Notes under the pieces: model-generated
The model's database searches: none
Told to the model about the DNA's origin: nothing
The model's input: only the letters and a program-made list of their open reading frames with translations
Part shown: one piece after another, positions 19,235 to 27,900 of the stretch
Numbering within the stretch: position 1 is the first letter of the stretch
Layout: every line of letters begins with the position of its first letter
Made by a program: the position numbers and the translations under genes
Assembly (NCBI GenBank): GCA_029983675.1
Contig: JASBYY010000002.1
Coordinates: 65,755-129,754 of the forward strand
Length of the DNA stretch: 64,000 bases
Source: Bacteroidales bacterium
GTDB taxonomy: Bacteria; Bacteroidota; Bacteroidia; Bacteroidales; F082
Reading direction: 5' to 3'

Positions 19235-19962
19235 AACAAGAACGCATGAACAACGGCTACATTTTCCGCTATGCGGCCATTCTGGTCGTCATTGTAGCGG
19301 CACTGCTATCTTTGGCTGCGGTCGTGCTGGCTCCTTATCAGCAGCGCAACAAGGACAATGAAAAACGTAAAAACATTTTGCGTGCCGCCGGTCTTGCCGA
19401 CCTTGGCGACAACAACGTGCAACAACTGTTCGACAAACACTGCACGCGCATGTTGCTATTAGATGCCAAAGGCAATGTCGTTGACGAAACCGGAAAGGCT
19501 TTCGAAACCGACATGAAAGCCGAGCTTTACAACAAGGGACAGGGACTGCCCTACCACCTGCCGCTGTTTATCGTCGAACACAACGGACACTCCATCAGCG
19601 TGGTGCCGCTGCAAGGCAACGGGCTGTGGGGAGCTATCTGGGGCTACATCGCCATTGCCGACGACGGCAAGACGGTTACAGGAGCCACCTTTGACCATGC
19701 TTCTGAAACGCCCGGATTAGGCGGAGAAATCGCCACCGACGAATTTCAACGGCAGTTTGCCGGAAAACATATCATGAAAGACAACGCCTTTGTCTCCGTT
19801 ACGGTGCAGAAAGGCGGCATCACCTCGTTGCCCGAAACCGACCGTCAATATGCCGTGGATGCTATTTCCGGCGGCTCCATCACCTCGAAAGGCGTTGACG
19901 ATATGATTCGCAATGTGCTCGGCTGCTACCTGCCCTATTTCCAACAACAAAGAAAAGAATAA
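19231..19962 (+). CDS. nqrC: Na+-NQR subunit C
   Basis: A 243-aa subunit with one N-terminal membrane segment (YAAILVVIVAALLSLAAVVL) and a periplasmic FMN-binding domain (GLWGAIWGYIAIADD, ASETPGLGGEI). The flavinylation motif, normally SGATxT, reads SGGSIT here. That would place FMN on Ser216 if the modification uses the same position, and ApbE-type transferases are known to accept Ser as well as Thr. Overlaps nqrB by 4 bp and is followed by nqrD after 3 nt. Confidence 0.95.
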   Translation: MKQERMNNGYIFRYAAILVVIVAALLSLAAVVLAPYQQRNKDNEKRKNILRAAGLADLGDNNVQQLFDKHCTRMLLLDAKGNVVDETGKAFETDMKAELYNKGQGLPYHLPLFIVEHNGHSISVVPLQGNGLWGAIWGYIAIADDGKTVTGATFDHASETPGLGGEIATDEFQRQFAGKHIMKDNAFVSVTVQKGGITSLPETDRQYAVDAISGGSITSKGVDDMIRNVLGCYLPYFQQQRKE

Positions 19963-19965
19963 GCC

Positions 19966-20586
19966 ATGGGAAAATTCAGCAAACTCATCACCGAACCGCT
20001 ACGCAAGACCAATCCTATCACCGTCTTAGTACTTGGCGTATGCTCTTGCCTTGCTGTAACCGCAAAAATGAAACCGGCAGTGGTCATGGCCATTTCCGTC
20101 ACCGTGGTCACGGCTTTTTCCAATCTCATCATCTCTTTGCTGCGCAACGGCATTCCGGCACGCATCCGCATCATCGTCCAGCTTGTTGTTGTGGCGGCCC
20201 TGGTCATCTTGGTGGATCAGTTTTTGAAAGCCTTTGTCTATGATGTCAGCAAGCAGCTTTCCGTCTTTGTCGGACTCATCATCACCAACTGCATCGTGAT
20301 GGGTCGCCTCGAAGCCTACGCCATGTCGCACAAGCCCATTGAGTCGTTCTTTGACGGTATCGGCAACGGATTGGGTTACGGGCTTATCCTGGTCATCGTG
20401 GCGTTTTTCCGCGAGCTGTTAGGTTCCGGCTCCTTATGGGGCTTCCCCATCGTTCCGAAAGCGTTCTACGCCGCCGGCTATCTCAACAACAGCCTGATGA
20501 TTCTGCCTCCAATGGCACTGATCATCGTGGGCATCGTCATCTGGATACAGCGTAGTCGCCATCCCGAATTGCAAGAAAAGAAATAA
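19966..20586 (+). CDS. nqrD: Na+-NQR subunit D
   Basis: A 206-aa membrane subunit with six hydrophobic helices. Family signatures VLGVCSCLAVTAKMKPAVVM and LIITNCIVMGRLEAYAM are both present, and the cysteines in these two motifs are the ones that hold the intramembrane iron-sulfur centre with NqrE in known structures. Homologous to NqrE (and RnfA/RnfE). It sits in the nqrBCDEF transcript. Confidence 0.96.
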   Translation: MGKFSKLITEPLRKTNPITVLVLGVCSCLAVTAKMKPAVVMAISVTVVTAFSNLIISLLRNGIPARIRIIVQLVVVAALVILVDQFLKAFVYDVSKQLSVFVGLIITNCIVMGRLEAYAMSHKPIESFFDGIGNGLGYGLILVIVAFFRELLGSGSLWGFPIVPKAFYAAGYLNNSLMILPPMALIIVGIVIWIQRSRHPELQEKK

Positions 20587-20630
20587 TCCGACCCCGACAG
20601 CATTGCCGTTTCACGAATAAAATCAACACT

Positions 20631-21245
20631 ATGAACCTCTTCAATATATTCATCAAATCGGTCTTCATCGACAATATGATTTTTGCCTATTTCTTAGGCA
20701 TGTGTTCGTATCTGGCCGTATCGAAAACCGTAAAGACCAGCTTCGGATTGGGCATGGCGGTTACGTTTGTGCTGCTGATCACGGTTCCCATCAACTTTTT
20801 GGTCAACAAATACCTGCTTTCCGATGGTGCGCTGGCTTGGGTCTCTCCGCAATTTGCCCATGTCAATCTGAGTTTCCTGAGTTTTATCATCTTTATCGCC
20901 ATCATTGCATCCATCGTGCAGATTTTAGAGATGATCATCGAAAAATTCAGTCCGTCCCTATACGCCGCCTTGGGCATCTTCCTTCCGCTGATTGCAGTGA
21001 ATTGTGCCATTCTGGGCTGCTCGCTTTTCATGCAGGAACGCGGCATGAACAATGTGGCCGAGGCTACCGTATTCGGACTGGGATCGGGATTGGGCTGGCT
21101 GCTGGCCATCGTGGGCATTGCCGCCATCCGCGAAAAAATACGCTACTCGAACATCCCGAAGGCTTTGCAAGGCATCGGCATCTCATTCATCATCACCGGT
21201 CTGATGGGCATTGCCTTTATGGCCTTCCTTGGCATCAAGATATGA
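20631..21245 (+). CDS. nqrE: Na+-NQR subunit E
   Basis: A 204-aa membrane subunit with six helices. Motifs FIDNMIFAYFLGMCSYLAVS and LIAVNCAILGCSLFM are the NqrE counterparts of the NqrD Cys motifs and complete the intramembrane metal site. Length matches the family. The gap to nqrD is 44 nt, and to nqrF 62 nt. Confidence 0.96.
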   Translation: MNLFNIFIKSVFIDNMIFAYFLGMCSYLAVSKTVKTSFGLGMAVTFVLLITVPINFLVNKYLLSDGALAWVSPQFAHVNLSFLSFIIFIAIIASIVQILEMIIEKFSPSLYAALGIFLPLIAVNCAILGCSLFMQERGMNNVAEATVFGLGSGLGWLLAIVGIAAIREKIRYSNIPKALQGIGISFIITGLMGIAFMAFLGIKI

Positions 21246-21307
21246 CACAGACGGTTTTCAGTTGAACTCTGTAATTTCCGGATTGGAAAACACACAAATC
21301 AGTCGCT

Positions 21308-22552
21308 ATGAATACAACAACAATACTTATCCTAAGCATCATCGTGTTTCTCGTTATCGTGATGCTTCTCGTACTCCTACTTGTCTTTGTGCGCAACAAA
21401 CTGCTGCCCCAAGGCAAGGTGCATGTCGAAATCAACGGCAAGAAAGACCAGGAAGTGCCCATGGGAGGCGCCTTGCTGTCCACCTTGGCCAACGAACAGA
21501 TTTTCCTGCCTTCGGCTTGTGGCGGAAAAGGCTCATGCGGTCAGTGCAAATGCCGCGTCACCGAGGGCGGCGGCACCATCCTGCCCACCGAAACGGGATT
21601 TTTCACCCGTAAGCAGATTCAGGACCATTGGCGATTGGGTTGTCAGGTTAAGGTGAACGAAAACCTGAAAATCCAAGTGCCCGAATCGGTGTTGAGCACC
21701 CGTAAATGGGAATGCGAAGTGGTGTCGAATCGCAACGTGGCCACTTTCATCAAGGAGTTCGTTGTGAAACTGCCCGAAGGCGAGAACATTCATTTTGAAG
21801 CGGGCAACTACATTCAGATTGACGTTCCCAAGATTACCGTCAACTACAAGGACATCGACGTGGAGCCTGAATACCGCGAAGACTGGGACAACATGCACCT
21901 CTGGGACTTGCAAATGCGCAACCCCGAAGCACAGTTCCGTGCCTATTCCATGGCCAACGCTCCTGCCGAAGGCAACATTATCATGCTGAACGTGCGCATT
22001 GCCACGCCGCCATTCGACCGCAAAACAAAGCGATTTTTGAACGTCAACCCCGGAATCTGCTCCTCGTATATTTATTCGCTAAAACCTGGCGACAAGGTCA
22101 CCATAAGTGGTCCTTACGGCGATTTCCACGTAAAAGAGACCCAACGCGAAATGATGTTCATCGGCGGCGGTGCCGGAATGGCGCCCATGCGTTCACAGAT
22201 TTTCGACCAGGTCAAGACCAAACAGACAACCCGGAAAGCCTCATTCTGGTACGGTGGCCGTTCGCTGCGCGAGCTGTTCTACGTCGAAGACTTCACGACT
22301 TTGGAAAAAGAACACGACAATTTCAGCTTCCACATCGCACTCTCCGACCCGAAGAAGGAGGACAATTGGACGGGCTATGTCGGGTTCATTCACAATGTCA
22401 TCTACGAAAACTACCTGAAAAACCATCCGGAACCCGAAGAGATTGAATACTACCTGTGCGGCCCACCGATGATGATTTCAGCCGTGCTGAAAATGTTGGA
22501 CAATCTGGGCGTACCTCCCGAAAACATCTTGTTCGACGACTTCGGAAACTAA
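21308..22552 (+). CDS. nqrF: Na+-NQR subunit F (NADH dehydrogenase subunit)
   Basis: A 414-aa electron-entry subunit. One N-terminal membrane helix (residues 3-27) is followed by a [2Fe-2S] ferredoxin domain with Cys71, Cys77, Cys80 and Cys112, equivalent to Cys70/76/79/111 of V. cholerae. The FAD motif RAYSMAN lies near residue 215, and the NADH-binding region contains MFIGGGAGMAPMRS and YYLCGPPMM. It oxidises NADH in the cytoplasm and passes electrons to the 2Fe-2S centre. Last gene of the nqr cluster; a MITE-like element separates it from its terminator. Confidence 0.97.
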   Translation: MNTTTILILSIIVFLVIVMLLVLLLVFVRNKLLPQGKVHVEINGKKDQEVPMGGALLSTLANEQIFLPSACGGKGSCGQCKCRVTEGGGTILPTETGFFTRKQIQDHWRLGCQVKVNENLKIQVPESVLSTRKWECEVVSNRNVATFIKEFVVKLPEGENIHFEAGNYIQIDVPKITVNYKDIDVEPEYREDWDNMHLWDLQMRNPEAQFRAYSMANAPAEGNIIMLNVRIATPPFDRKTKRFLNVNPGICSSYIYSLKPGDKVTISGPYGDFHVKETQREMMFIGGGAGMAPMRSQIFDQVKTKQTTRKASFWYGGRSLRELFYVEDFTTLEKEHDNFSFHIALSDPKKEDNWTGYVGFIHNVIYENYLKNHPEPEEIEYYLCGPPMMISAVLKMLDNLGVPPENILFDDFGN

Positions 22553-22568
22553 TCCGTCAACCATTAAT

Positions 22569-22750
22569 CCCAATTCGGTCATTAGGGTTCGTAATGATTT
22601 TTGGTGGATTTTCGAGTAGATTTCGTTTTTCTTTTCGTAAAGCATAGCGGGCTATGGAAACGAAAAGAAGGACGAAGATGCCGAAAAGACGCAAAAATCA
22701 TCGAACAGCAATAAAAAACTACATTCAAGCGTTCTAATGACCGAATTGGG
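22569..22750 (+). mobile_element. MITE-like element with 17-bp inverted ends and 5-bp target duplication
   Basis: The ends CCCAATTCGGTCATTAG (22569-22585) and its exact reverse complement (22734-22750) enclose 148 bp with no gene. Directly outside lie TTAAT (22564-22568) and TTAAT (22751-22755), a 5-bp target duplication. The interior holds a second palindrome: TCTTTTCGT...CATAGC / GCTATG...ACGAAAAGA around 22630-22670. It is non-autonomous (no transposase), and the family was not recognised. Confidence 0.75.
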
Positions 22751-22760
22751 TTAATACGCA

Positions 22761-22791
22761 AACAGCACGCCGTCACGGCGTGCTGTTTTAT
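22761..22791 (+). terminator. Rho-independent terminator of the nqr operon
   Basis: A 12-bp perfect stem AACAGCACGCCG / CGGCGTGCTGTT (22761-22772 and 22776-22787) with a 3-nt loop, followed by TTATT. It lies 209 nt beyond the nqrF stop because the MITE-like element intervenes. Confidence 0.75.
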
Positions 22792-22829
22792 TGTGTATAA
22801 GACTGATTAGGTCGTGTGAACCTGCTTTC

Positions 22830-23222
22830 TTACAACTTACTCGTGATTTTTTGCTGAATCTCGGCAAAAGTTTCGGGCGACAGATGCAGCGGCTCATGCT
22901 TAAAGTCCACATCGTTCTCAGAATTAATGGGAACGAGATGGATATGGGCGTGTGGCACTTGCAGACCGAGAACCGCTACGGCAATGCGCTTGCAAGGCAT
23001 GGCTTGCTCCACGGCAGCCGCCACTTTCTTGGCAAACACCATCATGTCGGCAACTTCGTCGTTAGTAAGGTCGAAAATATAGTCCACTTCCCGTTTGGGG
23101 ATGACAAGGGTATGCCCTTTGGTCATGGGGTTGATGTCGAGGAAAGCGAAGAAACGGTCGTCTTCGGCAATCTTATAGCATGGAATCTCTCCATTGACAA
23201 TACGTGTGAATATGCTGGCCAT
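22830..23222 (-). CDS. HIT-family (histidine triad) nucleotide hydrolase
   Basis: A 130-aa protein that begins MASIFTRIVNGEIPCYKI and contains the triad VPHAHIHLVP near residue 97, the catalytic signature of HINT-type purine nucleoside phosphoramidases. KGHTLVIPKREVDYIFDL is the usual central segment. Length is typical. The start is 8 nt after the greA stop, so it is co-transcribed with greA, a common arrangement in Bacteroidetes. Confidence 0.92.
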   Translation of the reverse strand: MASIFTRIVNGEIPCYKIAEDDRFFAFLDINPMTKGHTLVIPKREVDYIFDLTNDEVADMMVFAKKVAAAVEQAMPCKRIAVAVLGLQVPHAHIHLVPINSENDVDFKHEPLHLSPETFAEIQQKITSKL

Positions 23223-23230
23223 AGTAGTAA

Positions 23231-23707
23231 TTATTCGCGGGTTACTTCCAAAACTTCAAAACTGATCTTGCCTGCCGGCACTTCAATTTCAGCCACATCG
23301 CCCACCTGTTTGCCGAGCAGACCTTGTCCGATGGGCGAATTGATGGAAATCCTGCCTTGCTTGAAGTTGGCTTCTTTTTCGGGCACTATGGTATAGGTCA
23401 TGGTCACTTTCGTCTTCAGATCCTTGATTTTCACTGTGGAATACAAAAGGACCTTCGAAAAGTCCATCTTCGATTCGTCAAGCACACGGGCGTTGAAGAT
23501 GAGTTCCTGAAGTTCGGCGATTTTGGCTTCAAGCAATCCCTGTGCCTCTTTGGCGGCATCATACTCAGCGTTTTCCGACAGGTCGCCTTTATCGCGAGCC
23601 TCAGAAATGGCTTGAACGATGCGAGGACGTTCGCGAAGCGTAAGCTCTTCAAGCTCGTCCTTAAGCTTTTGCAACCCCTCAAGGGTAAAATACTTTATTT
23701 CTGACAT
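23231..23707 (-). CDS. greA: Transcription elongation factor GreA
   Basis: A 158-aa protein with the N-terminal coiled coil (residues 10-75: LQKLKDELEEL, ARDKGDLSENAEYDAAKE with the acidic tip) and the C-terminal FKBP-like domain (ISINSPIGQGLLGKQVGD). It rescues backtracked RNA polymerase by stimulating transcript cleavage. The two acidic residues at the coiled-coil tip (DLSENAEYD) are intact. First gene of a greA-HIT pair. Confidence 0.96.
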   Translation of the reverse strand: MSEIKYFTLEGLQKLKDELEELTLRERPRIVQAISEARDKGDLSENAEYDAAKEAQGLLEAKIAELQELIFNARVLDESKMDFSKVLLYSTVKIKDLKTKVTMTYTIVPEKEANFKQGRISINSPIGQGLLGKQVGDVAEIEVPAGKISFEVLEVTRE

Positions 23708-23740
23708 GATAAGATTAGTTTTGCATATATGTGAAAAAAG

Positions 23741-23764
23741 AGACCCTTACCGAAATAAGGGTCT
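23741..23764 (-). terminator. Terminator of the T9SS operon
   Basis: AGACCCTTA (23741-23749) pairs with TAAGGGTCT (23756-23764). On the minus strand the stem is followed by CTTTTTTC. It ends the transcript of the PorV/PorQ-like gene and insulates greA. Confidence 0.75.
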
Positions 23765-23821
23765 TCTTTCTTTTAACGCTGCAAAGATAACAAATTTTTC
23801 CTTGCAGTTGCAGCAGAATGC

Positions 23822-24892
23822 TTAGAAAATTAATCGTGCGCCTACGCTATGCGTGCCTTTGAAAGTGTAAGTGTCTCTGAAAGCATAGTCAACAGCGAAC
23901 TTAGCGGCATTTTCATCCTTCGACAGCGGCACTTGCACCGACATACCGGCGCTCAGACCTCTGTTCAGATTGATGCACTTGTCGTCGAGAATGCCCGAGA
24001 AGATGCCATTTTCATAGGTATAACCGGCACGCAGCACCAGCATTTCTTTCCATGCGAACTCAGCGCCCAGCGTGTACTGGTCCTTAGAGAAAGCATTGGA
24101 GCAGAAGTTACCGGCAAGGGTGAGGCGTGTCATCGAGGCCATGTGGAAATCGTAAGCGGCAGCGATGCTCAACTGTGTGGGCAGCTCAAACTGTTGCGTA
24201 CGCTGGTCGATGGTAAACTGCGCCTTGTCTCCGTACATGAAAAACGACTTGAAGGAAATACCGTCACCGCCAAATCTCATTGGAGTACCGATGTTTTTCA
24301 ATGTAATACCGAAATGCACATTCTCAGTAGCACCAGTAACATACTGAATACCTGCATCGATAGCCACACCTGTTGCACTCATATCGGCAATAGATTCGCT
24401 GATGATCTTCAAGTTGAAACCACCACTGATGCTGTTCGAGAAAGTCTTGGCATAGCAGAGGTTGATATTCATCAACGTAGGCTCGTATGTCTGTGTTCCA
24501 GGATCAGGAGCATCGACGGTGGTCAACGGCACCTTACCGAGATTGAATGACACGAAGGAAAGTCCCATCACGCCGGATTCTCCAACACGTGCAAGCAGAC
24601 CAGCGGAAGACAGCCTGATGTTCGATCCATGCAGCCAGTCGGTATGGGTGAAATTCAACTCGAAACTGCGGGCGGTTGAAATTCCAGCCACATTGCCCCA
24701 GATAGCGTCAACGCCTTTGACAAAAGACATACCGGCATTGCCCCAGCCTGCGGAAGCAGCCCAAGGATTGATCAGCAATTCAGCCGCGCCAGCTTGGCCT
24801 GAACGGTCTTCATTTCCTGCAAATGCTTTGGGAGCGCAGCAACCCAGAAGGATTACCAAGCTCATTACTAGATATCTAAATGATTTCTTCAT
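23822..24892 (-). CDS. PorV/PorQ-family outer-membrane protein
   Basis: A 356-aa protein with a signal peptide (after MKKSFRYLVMSLVILL, cleavage near AFAGNE). The mature N-terminus GQAGAAELLINPWAASAGWGN and the NVAGIS motif are diagnostic of the PorV/PorQ family, FadL-like barrels that shuttle or attach T9SS cargo at the cell surface. The rest is regular amphipathic beta strands ending in ARLIF. It is the last gene of an operon with a T9SS-sorted 1498-aa protein and a TonB receptor, so it is probably a dedicated partner of that cargo rather than the general PorV. Confidence 0.85.
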   Translation of the reverse strand: MKKSFRYLVMSLVILLGCCAPKAFAGNEDRSGQAGAAELLINPWAASAGWGNAGMSFVKGVDAIWGNVAGISTARSFELNFTHTDWLHGSNIRLSSAGLLARVGESGVMGLSFVSFNLGKVPLTTVDAPDPGTQTYEPTLMNINLCYAKTFSNSISGGFNLKIISESIADMSATGVAIDAGIQYVTGATENVHFGITLKNIGTPMRFGGDGISFKSFFMYGDKAQFTIDQRTQQFELPTQLSIAAAYDFHMASMTRLTLAGNFCSNAFSKDQYTLGAEFAWKEMLVLRAGYTYENGIFSGILDDKCINLNRGLSAGMSVQVPLSKDENAAKFAVDYAFRDTYTFKGTHSVGARLIF

Positions 24893-24931
24893 GATTCGTC
24901 AGATTTTAAATGGTTAGCAATTACATTAAAT

Positions 24932-27900
24932 TTAGAAGGTATTCAAGTCAACTTTACGCATAGCGCCGAAGAACTTGACGACCCGCTCACCACCACTTGT
25001 GTTGTCCTTCACGTGGATGAGATAGAATCCACTGGCGACAGGAGTGTTAGCAAAGTTGGTGAGATCCCATTCGATAGAAGGATCGTTGTTGTCTTTCTTG
25101 AACTGACGGATTTTCGTGCCGTTGATCGAGTAGATGGTAACAACGCAATTGACAGGCAGGTTGGTAATCTTCACCCTGTTGGTAAGGGCGGTGCCTTCAT
25201 AATGTTGCGCGTAGGCATAGTAAGGATTAGGAACGATAGTGATTAAATCAAGATCGTTTTCAGTCTTCTGAGGATCATTCAAAATCGGATTCAAGCCTTG
25301 AATCGAGAACCGGTATTCAGGATTCAAATTATTAATGTTCAACTCTGAATAAACAGAATCCAAGGCAACTCTCTCGTAATAGCCTCTTGAGTAGGGCTTG
25401 GAAACACGAATTCTGATACGTGCATCGTTGTTGGCAGGAAGCCATTGATGACCTTCAACAGCCATCGGCATACCGATCCACTGGCACTGTCTATACAAGA
25501 TGATGTTCAGACCGTTAGCAAGTCCTGCGGATGTACTCTGGATAAAGTTCATGGCATTGAACAAGTACTTGCCACCGTCATAGGCCGGACAATCGAAGTC
25601 CTTGTAAGGTGAACCTCCCGGAATATGAATACTCGGATCCGGATTGGAATTAGGTCTATCCATTCCCATGATGTAAACATAATGTTTTCCTCCGAAAACA
25701 GGATCCTTTGCAGGCATACTGTACACAACGGGATCCATTAACTGCATAGTCGCTCCGCCATCAACAGTAGTTTTGCGCAACGCAGGAGGATTGAACATCA
25801 TGTCGCGGCCATTCAAGTCGGCAAGATAAGAGTCTTCCGAGAAGAACAGGTTCAGACGTGCTCCGGATTCCACATCAATCACATAACCCGGGAACCAGCT
25901 CATACCTTGAGCAGCAATGTAGTTGGCTGCGTTCGGGTCGTTGCTGCCTTCGGCGGGGGCATTCTGCCAATCGCCTGTGTAAGGATTGCCTTCCTTATCG
26001 ACAGACGGAGCCTTACGCAAGTTGAAACGGCTTGCACCACCTTGTGCAAGGGCCTTGTCGCCACACATCTCGACAACAGGACAACGTGTCCATTTGCTCT
26101 TATCGGCAGTCAGCACGATATCCACACTTCCATTTCTCTGGAAATAGTACTCCGCCCCGCTCAAACTACCGGGATACACCGGCGAAGGATTCTCGCTAAT
26201 TGTTTTTGCACCCACACTACCCAACACGTAGGGCGCCCATGTTCCAAAAGCTATCTTTTCGTAATTCTGATCCGGGTCATAAGGTCTTGAACCAGATGCT
26301 CCGGCACCACTAAGCACATAAAAGTCGTTATTGCTCTGCGTATTCTGGTCGCCAAAAGTACCGGAACGAATCCAGTTGAGAGCTTCACCTGGTAAATCCA
26401 CGTCACGGATACCATCGAGCCACTTATCGGTACTGTCTTGAAACTGCAAGGAGGAAGATATCATTCCATTGTCAGGAGAAATAACCTGATAGTAAGTTTT
26501 TAGCGTATCAGCACCCGCTCCATGGTTGTTATAAGACTTACCAACTTTCTGAGGTCCGTTGAAGTAAGGTTGGTTGATACAGACAGATATACCGAGGTCG
26601 ATAAACATCTTTTCATCGGCATAAGCTGTTGTGGTATCCGAAGCATACACTTCACCGGTGTTGAGATTGGTTAAATACCAATTGTTGACAAGTTTAGTGA
26701 TGGTATCGCCATAAACGGACAAATTACCGGTCACTTTCTCCATAAGTTGCTTTTTCGGATCGCCAAATTTCAGACTATAGTCAGCAGTCTTGACATTCAA
26801 TGGGTCGATAACCTTTACATTGACAGGACCGAATCCGCGTTTATAAGTCGGATGGTAGGCAATAGGATAGTTCGGGCTACCAAAGACATTGACAGAATCA
26901 GCGATGGGACGTCTCAAAATCTCAGCGACGGTAGAGTCGGAAAGCTCAAGTTCGTTGCCGCCATTACCGACACCAACGATACGGGTGATGCTCGGACGGT
27001 CACCATAAACCGACTGCATTACTGTTCCATTCACAATCTTATGGGGCACTGCAGAATATATCTTGATGTTCTTACGACCTTCCAGATAGGGTTTCTTTTG
27101 ACCTTCGAGACCATGGGGAACTCCGGGTTCTTGTGAATAATCCATGAAGTTATTATAGGCGTAAGCAACAGCCATATAATAATAGGTTCTATGGTTCACA
27201 AGCGTATTGTTATCGCCAGAGGCAAAGAGGTCTCTGTTCAGCACAAAGCTATGTTTGATGCCGCCATTACCACCTTCCACCATGAGATGCGGCACATTGG
27301 CTCCGATATAGTCGTCATAAACATAGTTGATCATACGTGTGACATTATTCTGGATATCGCATTGGAACACCAAACGTGCCTTATCGGTGTCGAACAATTC
27401 GTCAGCGGCGACTTCGGCATTTGCAAGCTGATACACCTTGTAGCCTTCAAAACGATAGTAGCGGTCTGCAAGAGCTGCAGTGTCGCCAGGAAGATACATA
27501 GGAATTTCAGGATCCAATTCAACATAACCTTCTTTGAAGTTGTTGGAAAGTGCCGAGTTGGAAAGATAGATGATGACTTGCTGGTCAAGCTCGCGGATGG
27601 TCAAGTCCGGTGCGCTGGGACCGTCAATCACTTTGAAGCAGTTGTCGAACAAGGCCTGGCACTTATCGTCCACCACGCGCAACAGTTCAACAGAAGCCCA
27701 AGGACCACCAGATGTGGCGCGCGCCCACGGCACACCGAAAGTGATATAGTTGACAGCACCCGGTTTCAGGGTGAAAGGTCCGGCAGACTGCATGAAACGT
27801 CTGTCGTAAGGTGCATTCTGGCACTGTTCTTCCGTCCAATATTTTCCATTCTGAGTATATCCGCCATTAGGAACAACACCACCGGTTCCCCAGTTCCACG

